Source: Serratia symbiotica (GTDB lineage: Bacteria; Pseudomonadota; Gammaproteobacteria; Enterobacterales; Enterobacteriaceae). From it: a stretch of 64,000 nucleotides of DNA. The stretch is taken from contig LN890288.1 in the NCBI GenBank assembly GCA_900016775.1, positions 62,001 through 126,000 of the forward strand, in the 5' to 3' direction. Within the stretch, counting starts at the first letter, position 1. The number at the start of each line of letters is the position of its first letter. The notes below the pieces were generated by a model that worked only from the letters and a program-made list of their open reading frames with translations, ran no database searches and was not told the origin of the DNA. A program made the translations under genes and the position numbers. Shown one piece after another: positions 44,808 through 56,471 of this stretch.

Positions 44808-46676
44808 TTAAGTAGAAATAATATTTATTTTAGCGTTTTTTCTAAGTTTTGTTAATAATGAATAAAAAGAAATACTATTAATACTTTCTTCTATTTTTTG
44901 TGTAAAAATTTTTATATCATTTTTTTGTAAAATTCCAGGTATAATAGAGTATAATGTAATTAGTATTGGATTATTTAAATTATCTTTAGATATACTATAT
45001 ATAGGTTTATTTTTTATAGGATGTGGTAATGAAAAAATATTTTCTACTAATGGATGATTTTCTGAAGTTAAAGTTATATTATATAGAATATTATTATATA
45101 ATTTAGAAGATGTAATTACATTTTCACATGCATTTTGTTGACATTGAAGTAATAATTCTTTTATTTTTAATTGTGCTTGTTGTAGTGCTTTATTATGTTT
45201 TATTAGTTTTATAATATGATATTTAATATTTTTAAAAGATTCATTATGTATTGGTTTGTAATCAGTAATATATATTATAAATGATTGATTTTTATTGATA
45301 TTAATTATTTTAGGATGCTTGTTAAGCATTATTTTTTTATTAATAAATGTTTTATTAAATATGGATTCTATTATTGGTTTAAAATTTAATGTATTTGGAA
45401 TATTTTTATAAGTAAACCAATTTGTTTTTTGTATTTTTAAATGAGTTATTTTTGATATTTTCATTAAAGATTGGTTTTCATTATGTATAGCTATATTAAT
45501 TTTTTTTAATAAAATAGAATATAAATCTAATATTTTTTTATATTTTATTTTATCAATAATATCTAAGTATACTTCATTTTTTAATTTTATTTTTTTTGGT
45601 TGTATATTATTTAAACGTATAATTATATATCCTATAGAAGATTTTAATATATTAGAAATTTGACCAATTTTGATTAAATTAGCTTTTTTTATATCTTCAA
45701 TAGTATTTTCTGATTCTATCCAACCTATTTGCCCTCCATTATTTTTTGATATTATATCAATAGATTTATTTTTTGCTAATTGAGAAAAATTAGCACCATT
45801 TTTTAATTGATTTAGTATGATATTAGCTTCTTTTTTTGTTTTAAGTTGAATGATACTATAATTCTTTTTTTCTGGATAAGTAAAATTATTTTTATATTTT
45901 TCATAATAATTATTAATATCTTTATTATTTATTTTTATTTGATTTTTTATTAAATTTGTATTTATTGTAATATAATTTAATTTTATTTGTTCTGGTATAA
46001 TAAAATTATTTTTATTTTTATAATAATATTCTTTTAATTCATTTTTATTAAATGGTTGAGTAATTTTTAATTTATCTAAATTAATTTTTGTTAAACGTAC
46101 TTTACGTTTTTGTAATAGTAATTTTGCTATGTTTTCAGATTCTTCAGGTACTATAAATCCAAAATTATTAAAAATTTTAATTATTTGTTGATTAATTAAT
46201 TGTTGTTTTATATATTCTGCGTAATCATTTCCTGTATAACCGATATTATGTATTAAATTAAGATATTTTTCATTATTAAATTTTCCATTTATTTGAAATT
46301 CAGGAGTTTTTTTAATAATATTTTTGATTTGATTATCATTGATATTTAAACCTATTTTTTTAAAATACTGATTAAGTAAGATATTATCTATTAATTGAGA
46401 TAATATTTGTGTGCGAATTTGTTTCATATATTTTGTATTATTTACTACCATAAAATATTGATCACCTAATTTTAGTTTCATATCTTTATATTCTTTTTGT
46501 AAAGCTTGTTCTATTTGAGTATTATTAATTATTTCACCATTTACTTTTGCTACATAATTTTCATTTTCATTAATAAAATAATTACTTATTCCAGTGAATA
46601 TAAATAATATAATAGTTAAGATAAGAATGATTTTTGTAATTAAGTGATTTATAGCTATATATAATTTATTCATCAT
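44808..46676 (-). CDS. ppiD: Periplasmic folding chaperone PpiD
   Basis: Membrane-anchored chaperone of the SurA-like family, associated with the Sec translocon. 622 residues (E. coli 623). One N-terminal transmembrane helix (about residues 13-35), then SurA-N-like domain with VNGEIINNTQIEQAL, a parvulin domain around residues 225-365 containing NFSQLAKNKSID and GGQIGWIESE, and a long C-terminal part. Divergent in sequence and rich in Lys and Asn, but the domain order is intact. In E. coli hupB separates it from lon; here there is an empty spacer. Confidence 0.93.
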   Translation of the reverse strand: MMNKLYIAINHLITKIILILTIILFIFTGISNYFINENENYVAKVNGEIINNTQIEQALQKEYKDMKLKLGDQYFMVVNNTKYMKQIRTQILSQLIDNILLNQYFKKIGLNINDNQIKNIIKKTPEFQINGKFNNEKYLNLIHNIGYTGNDYAEYIKQQLINQQIIKIFNNFGFIVPEESENIAKLLLQKRKVRLTKINLDKLKITQPFNKNELKEYYYKNKNNFIIPEQIKLNYITINTNLIKNQIKINNKDINNYYEKYKNNFTYPEKKNYSIIQLKTKKEANIILNQLKNGANFSQLAKNKSIDIISKNNGGQIGWIESENTIEDIKKANLIKIGQISNILKSSIGYIIIRLNNIQPKKIKLKNEVYLDIIDKIKYKKILDLYSILLKKINIAIHNENQSLMKISKITHLKIQKTNWFTYKNIPNTLNFKPIIESIFNKTFINKKIMLNKHPKIININKNQSFIIYITDYKPIHNESFKNIKYHIIKLIKHNKALQQAQLKIKELLLQCQQNACENVITSSKLYNNILYNITLTSENHPLVENIFSLPHPIKNKPIYSISKDNLNNPILITLYSIIPGILQKNDIKIFTQKIEESINSISFYSLLTKLRKNAKINIIST

Positions 46677-47426
46677 ATTATAATAAAACTCTTTTGTAAC
46701 ATATAAAACAATAAAATATTTTTATTGTATTTTATTTTTTTAATATATATAGTAATTTTTCTTAAAATGTTATTTTTTATTAATTTTAATTAATATTAAA
46801 AGTATTATTAAATAAAATTATTTTATGAAATATTTTAATTTAAAATTTTTTAATAATTTTAAAAATTTTATATATTATTTTGAATAGATATAAATTTTTA
46901 ATATAATAATATTATAAATTTAACTTATTTTTCATTTATTTTAAATATAAAAAATTAAATAGCGTATATAAATAATACGCTATTTAATTTATTTTTAAAA
47001 TAAAATTTGTTAGGTTATTATTTTATTTAAATAGTTTTTATTAAATATTTTTATGAATAATGTATTAGTTTTATTATTAAATATTTTTAATTGTAAAAAT
47101 TAATGTTATAATTTTTAAAATAATTTTTTATTTATATTAATTTAATGAAACAATAAAATAATAATTATATTAATTATATATTTAATAATTATATTTTAAA
47201 TATTAAATGATATAATAATTTTATTTATTATTTATAATTATATATATTTTATTATTTTTAGATATTTATTTTTAAAAATAAATATATTATATAATATTAT
47301 AAATATTATATTAATTTTATGAATTTTAATAAATTGTAGACTTTTGAATTAAAAAGAGATTGATATTTTTTAATTTATTAAGATAAAATATTAATAATTT
47401 TCAATCCAATATAATAGTATTAATTT
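46677..47426. other. Spacer at the hupB position, lon to ppiD
   Basis: 750 bases of nearly pure A/T between lon and ppiD. The hairpin at 46952-46990 is the only recognisable item. No HU-like reading frame (signature GRNPQTG) is detectable, so hupB has been erased here. Confidence 0.6.
46952..46990 (-). terminator. Terminator at the former hupB position
   Basis: 16-bp perfect arms (46952-46967 and 46975-46990) including AGCGTAT/ATACGCT, 7-nt loop, followed on the minus strand by TTTTTT. It lies 437 bases after the lon stop and 276 before the ppiD start, about where hupB would have ended. It may now end the lon transcript. Confidence 0.75.
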
Positions 47427-49808
47427 TTATAAAGACTGTTGATTTTTAAATTTTATTGGTAACATTTTTTGTGATATATTTAAAATGATATTTTGTAAGG
47501 TAATATTTAAAACTTCATCAATTTTTTTTACTGGATAAATTTTTAAATCAGAAATAATATTAATTGGAATTTCTTCAAGATCGCGTTTATTTTCATATGG
47601 AATTAATACAATTTTTATACCTCCACGATGTGCTGCTAATAATTTTTCCTTTAAACCTCCAATAGGTAAAATTTGACCACTTAAAGTAATTTCACCAGTC
47701 ATTGCTACATCAGATCGTACTGGATTTTTAGTAAGACAAGAAACTAATGCAGTACACATAGCAATTCCTGCACTAGGTCCATCTTTTGGAGTTGCACCTT
47801 CTGGTACATGAACATGAATATCACATTTTTCATAAAAATTTGAATGAATTCCTAACTTTGTGGTACGTGAACGTACTACAGTTAATGCTGCTTGAATAGA
47901 TTCTTGCATTACTTCACCTAAAGAACCTGTATAAATTAATTTACCTTTACCTGGTACACAAACAGTTTCAATAGTTAATAAATCACCTCCTACTTCAGTC
48001 CATGCTAAACCAGTAACTTGTCCAATTTTATTTTCAGTATTTGCACGACCAAAATCAGAACGTTGTATACCTAAATAATCTTTTAATGTATCATTATTAA
48101 TTAAAATATGTTTTATTTTTTTTTCCATTAAAATTACTTTTACTGCTTTTCGACATAATTTTGAAATTTCACGTTCTAAATTACGTACACCAGCTTCACG
48201 AGTATAATAACGAATGATACCAATAATAGCGCTATCATCAATTATTAATTCATTTTTTTTTAATGCATTACGTGTAAGTTGTTTTGGTAATAAATGTCGT
48301 TTAGCAATATTAAATTTTTCATCTTCTGTATAACCTGAAAGACGAATTATTTCCATACGATCTAATAATGGACTAGGTATATTTGTTGAATTAGAAGTAG
48401 CTACAAACATAACGTCAGATAAGTCATAATCAACTTCTAAATAATGATCATTAAATGCTATATTTTGTTCTGGATCTAATACTTCTAATAATGCAGATGC
48501 TGGATCACCACGCATATCAGAAGACATTTTATCAATTTCATCTAATAAAAATAAAGGGTTTTTTACTTTAATTTTAGCCATTTTTTGAATTAATTTACCT
48601 GGCATAGAACCAATATAAGTACGACGATGTCCACGAATTTCTGCTTCATCTCTCATACCACCTAATGCTATACGAACATATTGACGTCCTGTAGCTTTAG
48701 CAATTGATTGTCCTAATGAAGTTTTTCCTACACCTGGTGGTCCTACTAAACAAAGAATAGGTCCTTTAATTTTACTAACACGACTTTGTACAGCAAGATA
48801 TTCAAGAATACGATCTTTAACACGTGTTAATCCATAATGATCAATATCAAGTATTTTTTGAGCTTTAATTAAATCTTTTTTTACTTTGCTACGAGTATGC
48901 CATGGTACTTGTAACATCCATTCAATATAACTACGTACTACAGTTGCTTCTGCAGACATAGGTGACATCATTTTTAATTTTTGTACTTCTGCTTCAGTTT
49001 TTTCACGTGCTTCTTTAGGCATTTTTGCTGCTAAAATTTTTTGTTTTAATGTTTCATTTTCGTCTGGAATATCATCCATTTCACCTAATTCTTTTTGAAT
49101 TGCTTTCATTTGTTCATTTAAATAATATTCACGTTGACTTTTTTCCATTTGTTTTTTAACACGATTACGAATTCGTTTTTCTATTTTTAATAAATCAATT
49201 TCTGATTCCATAATTGCCATTAAGTATTCTAAACGTTCAGTAATATCAAACATTTCCAAAATTGATTGTTTATTATTAAGTTTAAGTGGCATATGTGCAG
49301 CAATAGTATCTGCTAGACGTGCAATATCATCAATATTATTTAATGATGTTAATATTTCTAGTGGTATTTTTTTATTTAATTTAATATAACTTTCAAATTG
49401 ATTAATTGCAGTGCGTCCTAATATTTCTTTTTCACGTTCATCTAGTATTGGTGAATTTAAATATTTTGCTTGAGCAATAAAATATTCACCACTATCTAAA
49501 ATGGTAGTAATACGAACACGTTGTAATCCTTCTACTAATATTTTTACTGTACCATCTGGTAATTTTAACATTTGTAAAATTAATGCTACTGTACCTACAG
49601 AGAATAAATCATTAATGTTAGGTTCATCTGTTGATGCTTCTTTTTGTGCTAATAACATAATTTTTTTATCATTATTCATTGCTGTTTCAAGACATCGAAT
49701 TGATTTTTCTCTTCCAATAAATAAAGGAATTATCATATATGGATAAACAACAACATCACGTAATGGTAAAACAGGGATCTCAATATGTTCAGAATGCTCA
49801 GGTTTCAT
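47427..49808 (-). CDS. lon: ATP-dependent protease Lon
   Basis: Degrades misfolded and regulatory proteins. 793 residues (E. coli 784). N-terminal LON substrate domain ([22 protein letters not shown]), AAA+ module with Walker [15 protein letters not shown] near residue 360, Walker [11 protein letters not shown], and protease domain with the catalytic serine in PKDGPSAG and lysine in the [12 protein letters not shown] segment. Order clpP-clpX-lon is enteric. The leader contains a preserved heat-shock-type promoter (49899-49928). Confidence 0.97.
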   Translation of the reverse strand: MKPEHSEHIEIPVLPLRDVVVYPYMIIPLFIGREKSIRCLETAMNNDKKIMLLAQKEASTDEPNINDLFSVGTVALILQMLKLPDGTVKILVEGLQRVRITTILDSGEYFIAQAKYLNSPILDEREKEILGRTAINQFESYIKLNKKIPLEILTSLNNIDDIARLADTIAAHMPLKLNNKQSILEMFDITERLEYLMAIMESEIDLLKIEKRIRNRVKKQMEKSQREYYLNEQMKAIQKELGEMDDIPDENETLKQKILAAKMPKEAREKTEAEVQKLKMMSPMSAEATVVRSYIEWMLQVPWHTRSKVKKDLIKAQKILDIDHYGLTRVKDRILEYLAVQSRVSKIKGPILCLVGPPGVGKTSLGQSIAKATGRQYVRIALGGMRDEAEIRGHRRTYIGSMPGKLIQKMAKIKVKNPLFLLDEIDKMSSDMRGDPASALLEVLDPEQNIAFNDHYLEVDYDLSDVMFVATSNSTNIPSPLLDRMEIIRLSGYTEDEKFNIAKRHLLPKQLTRNALKKNELIIDDSAIIGIIRYYTREAGVRNLEREISKLCRKAVKVILMEKKIKHILINNDTLKDYLGIQRSDFGRANTENKIGQVTGLAWTEVGGDLLTIETVCVPGKGKLIYTGSLGEVMQESIQAALTVVRSRTTKLGIHSNFYEKCDIHVHVPEGATPKDGPSAGIAMCTALVSCLTKNPVRSDVAMTGEITLSGQILPIGGLKEKLLAAHRGGIKIVLIPYENKRDLEEIPINIISDLKIYPVKKIDEVLNITLQNIILNISQKMLPIKFKNQQSL

Positions 49809-49898
49809 AGAAGTTATCTTTTATTTTAATTTTTATTAAATTTAGGGAGATCTTATGAAACGTTAGCATTATGACGTTGCATAAAATCTAATAATAAA

Positions 49899-49928
49899 TA
49901 TATGGGTATAAATCATTAACATTCAACG
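49899..49928 (-). promoter_or_regulatory. Heat-shock (sigma-32 type) promoter of lon
   Basis: On the minus strand, GTTGAATG is followed by ACCCATATA, with 14 bases between TTGAA and ACCCAT. As I recall it, the E. coli lon heat-shock promoter has CGTTGAATG and CCCCATATA with the same spacing. The surrounding leader also keeps unusual amounts of G/C (ACGTCATAATGCTAACG), suggesting selection. It ends about 90 bases before the lon ATG. Confidence 0.7.
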
Positions 49929-49999
49929 GTAAAAATATAGGAAAAGAGATAAGGATTTTATTTTTAATTATTATTTAATATAATGTTTTAAATGATAAT

Positions 50000-51271
50000 T
50001 TATTTATTTTTATTTTTTAATTCTGATGTTTTATAAATTAACAATGGTTTTGATTGATTAGTTATTACTGATTCATTAATTATTACTTTATCTATATTTT
50101 TTATTGATGGTAAATGATACATAGTATCTAGTAAAGCATTTTCTACTATAGATCGCAAACCGCGAGCGCCAGTTTTTCGTATTATAGTTTTGTTAGCAAT
50201 AGCATGTAATGCATCTTCATGAAATTCAAGTTGAGTATTTTCAAGATTAAATAAAGTTTGATATTGTTTAATTAAAGCATTTTTTGGTTTTTTTAAGATT
50301 TGAATTAAATCATTTTTATTTAATTCATTTAATGTTACTATAATTGGTAATCGACCAATAAATTCAGGAATTAAACCAAATTTAATTAAATCTTCTGGTT
50401 CTATTTGTGCAAGTAATTTATCTTTTTTTATATCTTTTAATTTATTGTCAATAGTTACGTTAAAACCTATACTAGAATTTGTATTAATACGTTGATTAAT
50501 TATTTTATATAATCCATCAAAAGCACCACCACAAATAAATAAAATTTTAGAAGTATCAACTTGTAAAAATTCTTGTTGCGGATGTTTTCGTCCACCTTGT
50601 GGAGGGATAGAAGCAATAGTACCTTCAATTATTTTTAATAATGCTTGTTGTACACCTTCTCCAGATACATCACGTGTTATAGATGGATTATCTGATTTAC
50701 GAGAAATTTTATCTATTTCATCAATATAAATAATACCGTTTTGTGTTTGTTTTATATCGTAATTACATTTTTGTAATAATTTTTGAATAATGTTTTCTAC
50801 ATCTTCTCCTACATAACCAGCTTCAGTTAATGTAGTAGCATCAGCTATAGTAAAGGGTACATTTAAAAATCTTGCTAAAGTTTCTGCTAAAAGTGTTTTA
50901 CCACTTCCGGTGGGACCAATTAATAAAATATTACTTTTTCCTAATTCAACAGTATTATTTGTATTATAATAATGTAATTTTTTATAATGATTATATACAG
51001 CTACTGATAATACTTTTTTTGCTAGTTCTTGACCAATAACGTAATTATCTAAATTTTTACGAATATCTTTTGGTTTTGGTAAGGTATTAATTTCATGATA
51101 TATAGAAATATTTTTATTTTTTTCATGAATAATATTATTACATAAAAAAATACATTCATCACATATATATACTAATGGTCCAGCAATTAGTTTACGTACT
51201 TCATTTTGATTTTTATTACAAAAAGAACAAAATAATATTTTTTTTGAATCATCTTTGCATTTATCTTTCAT
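50000..51271 (-). CDS. clpX: ClpXP protease ATPase subunit ClpX
   Basis: AAA+ unfoldase that feeds ClpP. 423 residues (E. coli 424). N-terminal zinc domain with [18 protein letters not shown] and CDECI cysteines, Walker [17 protein letters not shown] near residue 120, Walker [10 protein letters not shown], sensor segments [13 protein letters not shown] [17 protein letters not shown], and the ClpP-contacting IGF-type loop region (SSIGFNV). 129 bases after clpP. Confidence 0.97.
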   Translation of the reverse strand: MKDKCKDDSKKILFCSFCNKNQNEVRKLIAGPLVYICDECIFLCNNIIHEKNKNISIYHEINTLPKPKDIRKNLDNYVIGQELAKKVLSVAVYNHYKKLHYYNTNNTVELGKSNILLIGPTGSGKTLLAETLARFLNVPFTIADATTLTEAGYVGEDVENIIQKLLQKCNYDIKQTQNGIIYIDEIDKISRKSDNPSITRDVSGEGVQQALLKIIEGTIASIPPQGGRKHPQQEFLQVDTSKILFICGGAFDGLYKIINQRINTNSSIGFNVTIDNKLKDIKKDKLLAQIEPEDLIKFGLIPEFIGRLPIIVTLNELNKNDLIQILKKPKNALIKQYQTLFNLENTQLEFHEDALHAIANKTIIRKTGARGLRSIVENALLDTMYHLPSIKNIDKVIINESVITNQSKPLLIYKTSELKNKNK

Positions 51272-51400
51272 AAGATCTATCTCTTTGATTTTTTATTTTT
51301 ATAAAATTTTATTAATATTGACATGTCATATACTTTTTTTTAACAAATATTTTATTATTTAAATTAACTTTAATTTATTATTATAATTTTTTATTTAAAT

Positions 51401-52021
51401 TTATTTTCTATGTGATAAAATATTATCTATTAAACCATATTCTATAGCTTCTTTTGCAGTCATAAAATAATCACGTTCAGTATCATATTCAATTTTTGAT
51501 AATAGTTGTTTAGTATGTTTTGCTAGTAATTTATTCATACATATTTTTACTTTTAATATTTCACGTGCATGAATTTCAATATCTGTAACTTGACCATGAT
51601 ATCCACCAAGAGGTTGATGAATCATAATTCGTGAATGAGGTAAACAGAAACGTTTTCCATGAGTACCAGAAGCTAATAAAAAAGAACCCATTGAACATGC
51701 TTGACCAATACATATAGTATTAATATCTGATTTTATAAATTGCATAGTATCATAAATAGACATACCTGCAGTGATTACACCACCTGGTGAATTAATATAA
51801 AGAAAAATATCTTTTTCTGGATTTTCAGATTCTAGAAATAACATTTGTGCTACAATTAGATTAGCCATATTATCTTCTATTTGACCAGTAAGAAAAATAA
51901 TACGTTCTTTTAATAAACGAGAATAAATATCATAAGAACGTTCACCTCGTGAAGTTTGTTCTATTACCATAGGTATAAGAATATTAGATATATTTTTTTT
52001 TTCTTGATCATTATATGACAT
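51401..52021 (-). CDS. clpP: ClpP protease subunit
   Basis: Serine protease that forms the tetradecameric chamber with ClpX. 206 residues (E. coli 207). Catalytic serine in [14 protein letters not shown] near residue 111, histidine in [11 protein letters not shown] near residue 136, and an aspartate in the following helix region. N-terminal segment has [20 protein letters not shown]. Operon-like with clpX and lon. Confidence 0.97.
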   Translation of the reverse strand: MSYNDQEKKNISNILIPMVIEQTSRGERSYDIYSRLLKERIIFLTGQIEDNMANLIVAQMLFLESENPEKDIFLYINSPGGVITAGMSIYDTMQFIKSDINTICIGQACSMGSFLLASGTHGKRFCLPHSRIMIHQPLGGYHGQVTDIEIHAREILKVKICMNKLLAKHTKQLLSKIEYDTERDYFMTAKEAIEYGLIDNILSHRK

Positions 52022-52568
52022 TATTATTTCCTAATAAAAATTATTTTAATAAGTAATTTTATTTTTTAATATATAATTTTTATTTAAAAATTATATATTA
52101 AAAAAATTATAAATAATTTAATATAAATTATTTTAATTTAATTTTTTTATAGATTTTGATATATATCATATTAAAATATTTTTATAATTATAATTATAAA
52201 TAATATATTTATGTATTAAATATAAAATTATTATTAATTAAAAATAATAAACATATTTTAATTTATATTATTAAATATTATTTTTTAAAATAAAATAATT
52301 AAAATTGATACATATAATTTAAAATTTTATTTTTAATATATTTAAAATATATTTTATTATAAGATAGAAATATATTTTTATTAAAAATATAAAATTAGGT
52401 AATTTTATTAAATTAAAATAATTTGTAATGATGTAATTTGAAAATATTTTATTAATTTTATATAAAAACAGATTCATTTTATTATATGAATAATAATAAA
52501 TATATTTTTTTATAAAAATTAAGTATATATGAAATAACATATAAATCTTTTATAATTGAGGTTATTAT
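52022..52568. other. Spacer between divergent clpP and cyoA
   Basis: 547 bases, almost pure A/T. TTGATATATATCAT at 52156-52169 resembles an FNR-type box (see findings). The cyoA Shine-Dalgarno is GAGG at 52558-52561. An open frame on the minus strand at 52319-52540 has no family resemblance and is not annotated. Confidence 0.55.
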
Positions 52569-53456
52569 ATGAGATTAAGTAAAATAAATAAAAGTATTAG
52601 TATATTATTTTTTAGTTTAATAATTAGTATATTAAGTAGTTGTGATAATATTATTTTAATGCATTCTAAAGGAGTAATTGGTATAGAACAATGGAAATTA
52701 ATAGTTATTGCAATTATATTAATGTTAATTATAGTAGTACCAGTAATATGTTTAGTACTTATTTTTTCTTGGAAATATAGATCTTCTAATAAAAATTCGG
52801 AATATTATCCAAATTGGGATCATTCTAATAAAATTGAAATAGTTACATGGAGTATTCCTATTATTATTATTAGTATTCTTGGTGTTATTACTTGGAAAAC
52901 TACACATGAATTAGATCCATTTAAATCTATTACTTCTAATGCTAAACCAATAATTATTGAAGTAATTTCGTTAGATTGGAAGTGGTTATTTATTTATCCT
53001 GAATATGGTATTGCAGTAGTTAATGAATTAGTAATTCCTAAAAATATTCCTATTGAATTTAAAATAACTTCTAATTCAGTAATGAATTCATTTTTTATTC
53101 CTCAGTTAGGTGGACAAATTTATGCAATGGCTGGAATGCAAACTAAATTACATTTAATGGGTAATGAAGAAGGTAAATATAATGGTATATCAAGTAGTTA
53201 TAGCGGACGTGGATTTTCAGGTATGAAGTTTAAAGCTATTGTAACTGGAAATATAAATAATTTTAATAAGTGGATTAAAAAAGTAAAATTATCGCATAAT
53301 AATTTGAATCATATAAATAATTTTAATGTATTAGCATTACCTAGTGAGAATAGTCCGGTAATATATTTTTCTAGTGTTAAAAAAGATTTATTTCATGAGA
53401 TTCTTATGAAATTTATGAATAATAATGATATTTATAATAAGTTTTGTAAACATTAA
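52569..53456 (+). CDS. cyoA: Cytochrome bo ubiquinol oxidase subunit II
   Basis: Membrane-anchored lipoprotein subunit of the terminal oxidase. 295 residues (E. coli 315). Signal peptide with lipobox LSSC at residues 22-25, two membrane helices (about 43-65 and 90-110), then a cupredoxin-like periplasmic domain with SNSVMNSFFIPQLGGQIYAM and SYSGRGFSGMKF. It lacks copper ligands, as usual for quinol oxidases. The C-terminal His/Met-rich tail of E. coli CyoA is missing. First gene of cyoABCDE. Confidence 0.97.
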   Translation: MRLSKINKSISILFFSLIISILSSCDNIILMHSKGVIGIEQWKLIVIAIILMLIIVVPVICLVLIFSWKYRSSNKNSEYYPNWDHSNKIEIVTWSIPIIIISILGVITWKTTHELDPFKSITSNAKPIIIEVISLDWKWLFIYPEYGIAVVNELVIPKNIPIEFKITSNSVMNSFFIPQLGGQIYAMAGMQTKLHLMGNEEGKYNGISSSYSGRGFSGMKFKAIVTGNINNFNKWIKKVKLSHNNLNHINNFNVLALPSENSPVIYFSSVKKDLFHEILMKFMNNNDIYNKFCKH

Positions 53457-53517
53457 AATATGAATATAGGTTAATTTTGAGATCAATATACTTACATAAG
53501 CTTTAAGGAATAAAATA

Positions 53518-55497
53518 ATGTTAGGAAAATTAACGTTGAATTCAATTCCATATCATGAGCCTATAATTATGGTTACTATTTTTGGAATTATTATTGGAAG
53601 TTTAATGTTGTTAACATTAATAACTTATTTAGGTAAATGGACATGGCTTTGGAATAATTGGTTAACTTCAGTAGATCATAAAAAAATTGGTATAATGTAT
53701 ATTAGTATAGCTATGGTTATGTTATTACGTGGTTTTGCAGATGCAATAATGATGCGTAGTCAGCAAGTTATTTCTTCTAGTGGTAATATAGGATTCTTAT
53801 CTTCTCATCATTATGATCAAATATTTACTGCTCATGGTGTAATTATGATTTTTTTTATGGCTATGCCATTAGTAGTTGGTTTAATGAATATTATAATACC
53901 TTTACAAATTGGATCACGTGATGTAGCTTTTCCTTTTCTTAATTCTTTAAGTTTTTGGTTATTTATGGTAGGTGTAATTCTTATTAATTTATCTCTTGGA
54001 ATTGGTGAATTTGCACAAACCGGTTGGTTAGCTTACCCCCCTTTATCAAGTAAAGAATATAGTCCTGGTGTTGGAGTAGATTATTGGATTTGGAGTTTGC
54101 AGATTTCTGGATTAGGTACTATGTTAACTGGTATTAATTTTTTTACTACGATAATTAAAATGCGTGCTCCAGGTATGTCTTTAATGAAAATGCCTGTATT
54201 TGTTTGGACAGTATTATGTACTAATATTCTCATTATTATTGCTTTTCCAATTTTTACTGCAACTATTTTTTTATTAACTTTAGATCGTTATATTGATACA
54301 CATTTTTTTACTAATGATATGGGTGGAAATATGATGATGTATATAAATATGATTTGGGCTTGGGGTCATCCAGAAGTATATATTCTTGCTTTACCAGTTT
54401 TTGGGATTTTTTCTGAAGTGACTGCAACATTTTCTAGAAAACCTTTATTTGGTTATACATCATTAGTATGGGCTACAATTGCAATTACTTTTATGTCATT
54501 TATTGTATGGTTACATCATTTTTTTACTATGGGTTCTGGTTCAGATGTAAATGCTTTTTTTGGTATTGCTACTATGATTATTTCTATTCCAACTGGAGTC
54601 AAGATTTTTAATTGGTTATTTACTATGTATAAAGGTCGTATAGAATTTAATTCTATTATGTTATGGACCATTGGTTTTATGATTACTTTTTCTTTAGGTG
54701 GTATGAGTGGTGTTTTATTGTCAGTTCCCGGTGCTAATTTTGTTTTACATAATAGTTTATTTTTAATTGCTCATTTTCATAATGTTATTATTGGAGGAGT
54801 AGTATTTGGTTGTTTTGCTGGATTAACTTATTGGTTTCCTAAAGTATTTGGTTTTAAGTTAAATGAAAAATGGGGAATTAAAGCATTTTGGTTTTGGATA
54901 ATTGGTTTTTTTATTGCTTTTATGCCGTTATATATTTTAGGTTTAATGGGTATGACTCGTCGGATTAGTCAAGATATTAATCCTGAATTTCATTTTTTAT
55001 TATTGATAGCAGTTTGTGGTACATTTTTAATTGCTTGTGGTATATTATGTCAAGTTATACAAATTTATATAAGTATACGTGATCGTAATAATAATTTAGA
55101 TTTAACTGGTGATCCATGGAATGGTCGTACACTTGAATGGTCAACTTCTTCTCCACCACCATATTATAATTTTGCTATAATACCAAAAATTTATAATATT
55201 GATGAATTTTGGAATATAAAAAAAATAGGTAAAGTATATAATAAATCAATGAAATATAAGTCTTTTCATATGCCTAAAAATACTAGTTTTGGTATTATTT
55301 TTTCTCTTTTTAGTTTAATTTTTGGTTTTTCAATGATTTGGAATATATGGTGGATGGTAATTATTAGTTTTTTAAGTTTAATTATTTCTTGGATAGTTAA
55401 AATTTTTAATAAAGAAGAAATAAATTATATTACAGTTGATGAGATTGAGTATATTGAAAATAAATGTTATAAAAAAAATAATAAAGTAGGTGTATAA
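53518..55497 (+). CDS. cyoB: Cytochrome bo ubiquinol oxidase subunit I
   Basis: Catalytic heme-copper subunit; reduces oxygen to water and pumps protons. 659 residues (E. coli 663). Low-spin heme ligand in [11 protein letters not shown], copper-B and tyrosine crosslink in WGHPEVYIL near residues 283-291, copper ligands in WLHHFFTMG, and heme ligands in [13 protein letters not shown]. About fifteen membrane helices. All metal ligands present, so the oxidase should be active. 61-base gap after cyoA with AAGGAATAA upstream. Confidence 0.98.
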   Translation: MLGKLTLNSIPYHEPIIMVTIFGIIIGSLMLLTLITYLGKWTWLWNNWLTSVDHKKIGIMYISIAMVMLLRGFADAIMMRSQQVISSSGNIGFLSSHHYDQIFTAHGVIMIFFMAMPLVVGLMNIIIPLQIGSRDVAFPFLNSLSFWLFMVGVILINLSLGIGEFAQTGWLAYPPLSSKEYSPGVGVDYWIWSLQISGLGTMLTGINFFTTIIKMRAPGMSLMKMPVFVWTVLCTNILIIIAFPIFTATIFLLTLDRYIDTHFFTNDMGGNMMMYINMIWAWGHPEVYILALPVFGIFSEVTATFSRKPLFGYTSLVWATIAITFMSFIVWLHHFFTMGSGSDVNAFFGIATMIISIPTGVKIFNWLFTMYKGRIEFNSIMLWTIGFMITFSLGGMSGVLLSVPGANFVLHNSLFLIAHFHNVIIGGVVFGCFAGLTYWFPKVFGFKLNEKWGIKAFWFWIIGFFIAFMPLYILGLMGMTRRISQDINPEFHFLLLIAVCGTFLIACGILCQVIQIYISIRDRNNNLDLTGDPWNGRTLEWSTSSPPPYYNFAIIPKIYNIDEFWNIKKIGKVYNKSMKYKSFHMPKNTSFGIIFSLFSLIFGFSMIWNIWWMVIISFLSLIISWIVKIFNKEEINYITVDEIEYIENKCYKKNNKVGV

Positions 55498-55498
55498 T

Positions 55499-56116
55499 AT
55501 GTTTAAAAATATTTTATTTCCTATTAATTCTATTAATATAAAACATAAATCTTTAAATATTGAAGAAATTAAAATTTTTGGGTTTTGGATTTATTTAATG
55601 AGTGATTGTATTTTTTTTGCTTGTTTATTTGCTTCGTATATATTATTAGTTCATGGAACTGCAGGAGGACCTACTGGTAAAGAGATTTTTCAATTAAATT
55701 TTATATTAATAGAAACTTTTTTATTATTATTTAGTTCTATTACTTATGGGATGGTAATGATTTTTGTTAATAAAAATCAAATAAATCATATAATTTTTTG
55801 GTTATTAATAACTTTTATATTTGGTTTTATTTTTTGTATTATGGAATTTTACGAATTTTATAATTTAATTATAAAAGATTTCGGTCCAAATCGTAGTGCA
55901 TTTTTATCTAGTTTTTTTACTCTCGTTGGAACTCATAGTTTACATGTATTTATTGGTTTAATTTGGATTATTATTATGATTATTCAAGTAAGTCAAAATG
56001 GTTTAATGATTTTAAATAAAACTCGTTTAATATGTTTAAGTTTATTTTGGCATTTTTTAGATGTGATTTGGATTTGTTTATTTACTGTTGTTTATTTATT
56101 AGGAGTTATTATATGA
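55499..56116 (+). CDS. cyoC: Cytochrome bo ubiquinol oxidase subunit III
   Basis: Five-helix structural subunit. 205 residues from the ATG at 55499 (E. coli 204); a GTG at 55490 overlapping the cyoB stop is in frame but gives a poorer fit. Segments [41 protein letters not shown] and [17 protein letters not shown] match the family. It overlaps cyoD by four bases (ATGA). Confidence 0.96.
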   Translation: MFKNILFPINSINIKHKSLNIEEIKIFGFWIYLMSDCIFFACLFASYILLVHGTAGGPTGKEIFQLNFILIETFLLLFSSITYGMVMIFVNKNQINHIIFWLLITFIFGFIFCIMEFYEFYNLIIKDFGPNRSAFLSSFFTLVGTHSLHVFIGLIWIIIMIIQVSQNGLMILNKTRLICLSLFWHFLDVIWICLFTVVYLLGVII

Positions 56117-56451
56117 ATTTTTTATTTAATAAAAATTTTAATCATAAAGTAAATTCTAATAATTTTTTTTCTTATTTTGTTGGTTTTATTTTATCAATTG
56201 TTTTTACTGTTATTCCATTTTTAATTGTAAAGAATCATAATATTTCTCATATAATAGTTTTTTTAGTAATTATTAGTATGGCAATATTACAAATTATAGT
56301 GCATTTATTTTATTTTCTTCATATAAACTTTTCATTTGAAGATCGTTGGAATTTAATAGCATTATTATTTACTATAATAGTTATAAGTATTATTTTAATA
56401 GGTTCATTTTGGATTATGTATCATCTTAATATGAATATGAAAATTAGTTAA
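56113..56451 (+). CDS. cyoD: Cytochrome bo ubiquinol oxidase subunit IV
   Basis: Small three-helix assembly subunit. 112 residues from the ATG at 56113 (E. coli 109); a longer in-frame start inside cyoC is not needed. [30 protein letters not shown] and [13 protein letters not shown] match CyoD. The ATG overlaps the cyoC stop, so translation is coupled. Confidence 0.95.
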   Translation: MNFLFNKNFNHKVNSNNFFSYFVGFILSIVFTVIPFLIVKNHNISHIIVFLVIISMAILQIIVHLFYFLHINFSFEDRWNLIALLFTIIVISIILIGSFWIMYHLNMNMKIS

Positions 56452-56471
56452 TTATTTTATAAAATTTTATT

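Noticed and set aside
52156-52169. Confident annotation of an FNR operator for cyo
   Set aside because: The distance to cyoA and the A/T background make chance likely; kept only as a low-interest observation.
52319-52540. 73-codon open frame on the minus strand in the clpP/cyoA spacer
   Set aside because: Composed almost only of Ile, Tyr, Phe, Lys and Asn, with no family pattern and no Shine-Dalgarno; open by chance in A/T-only DNA.
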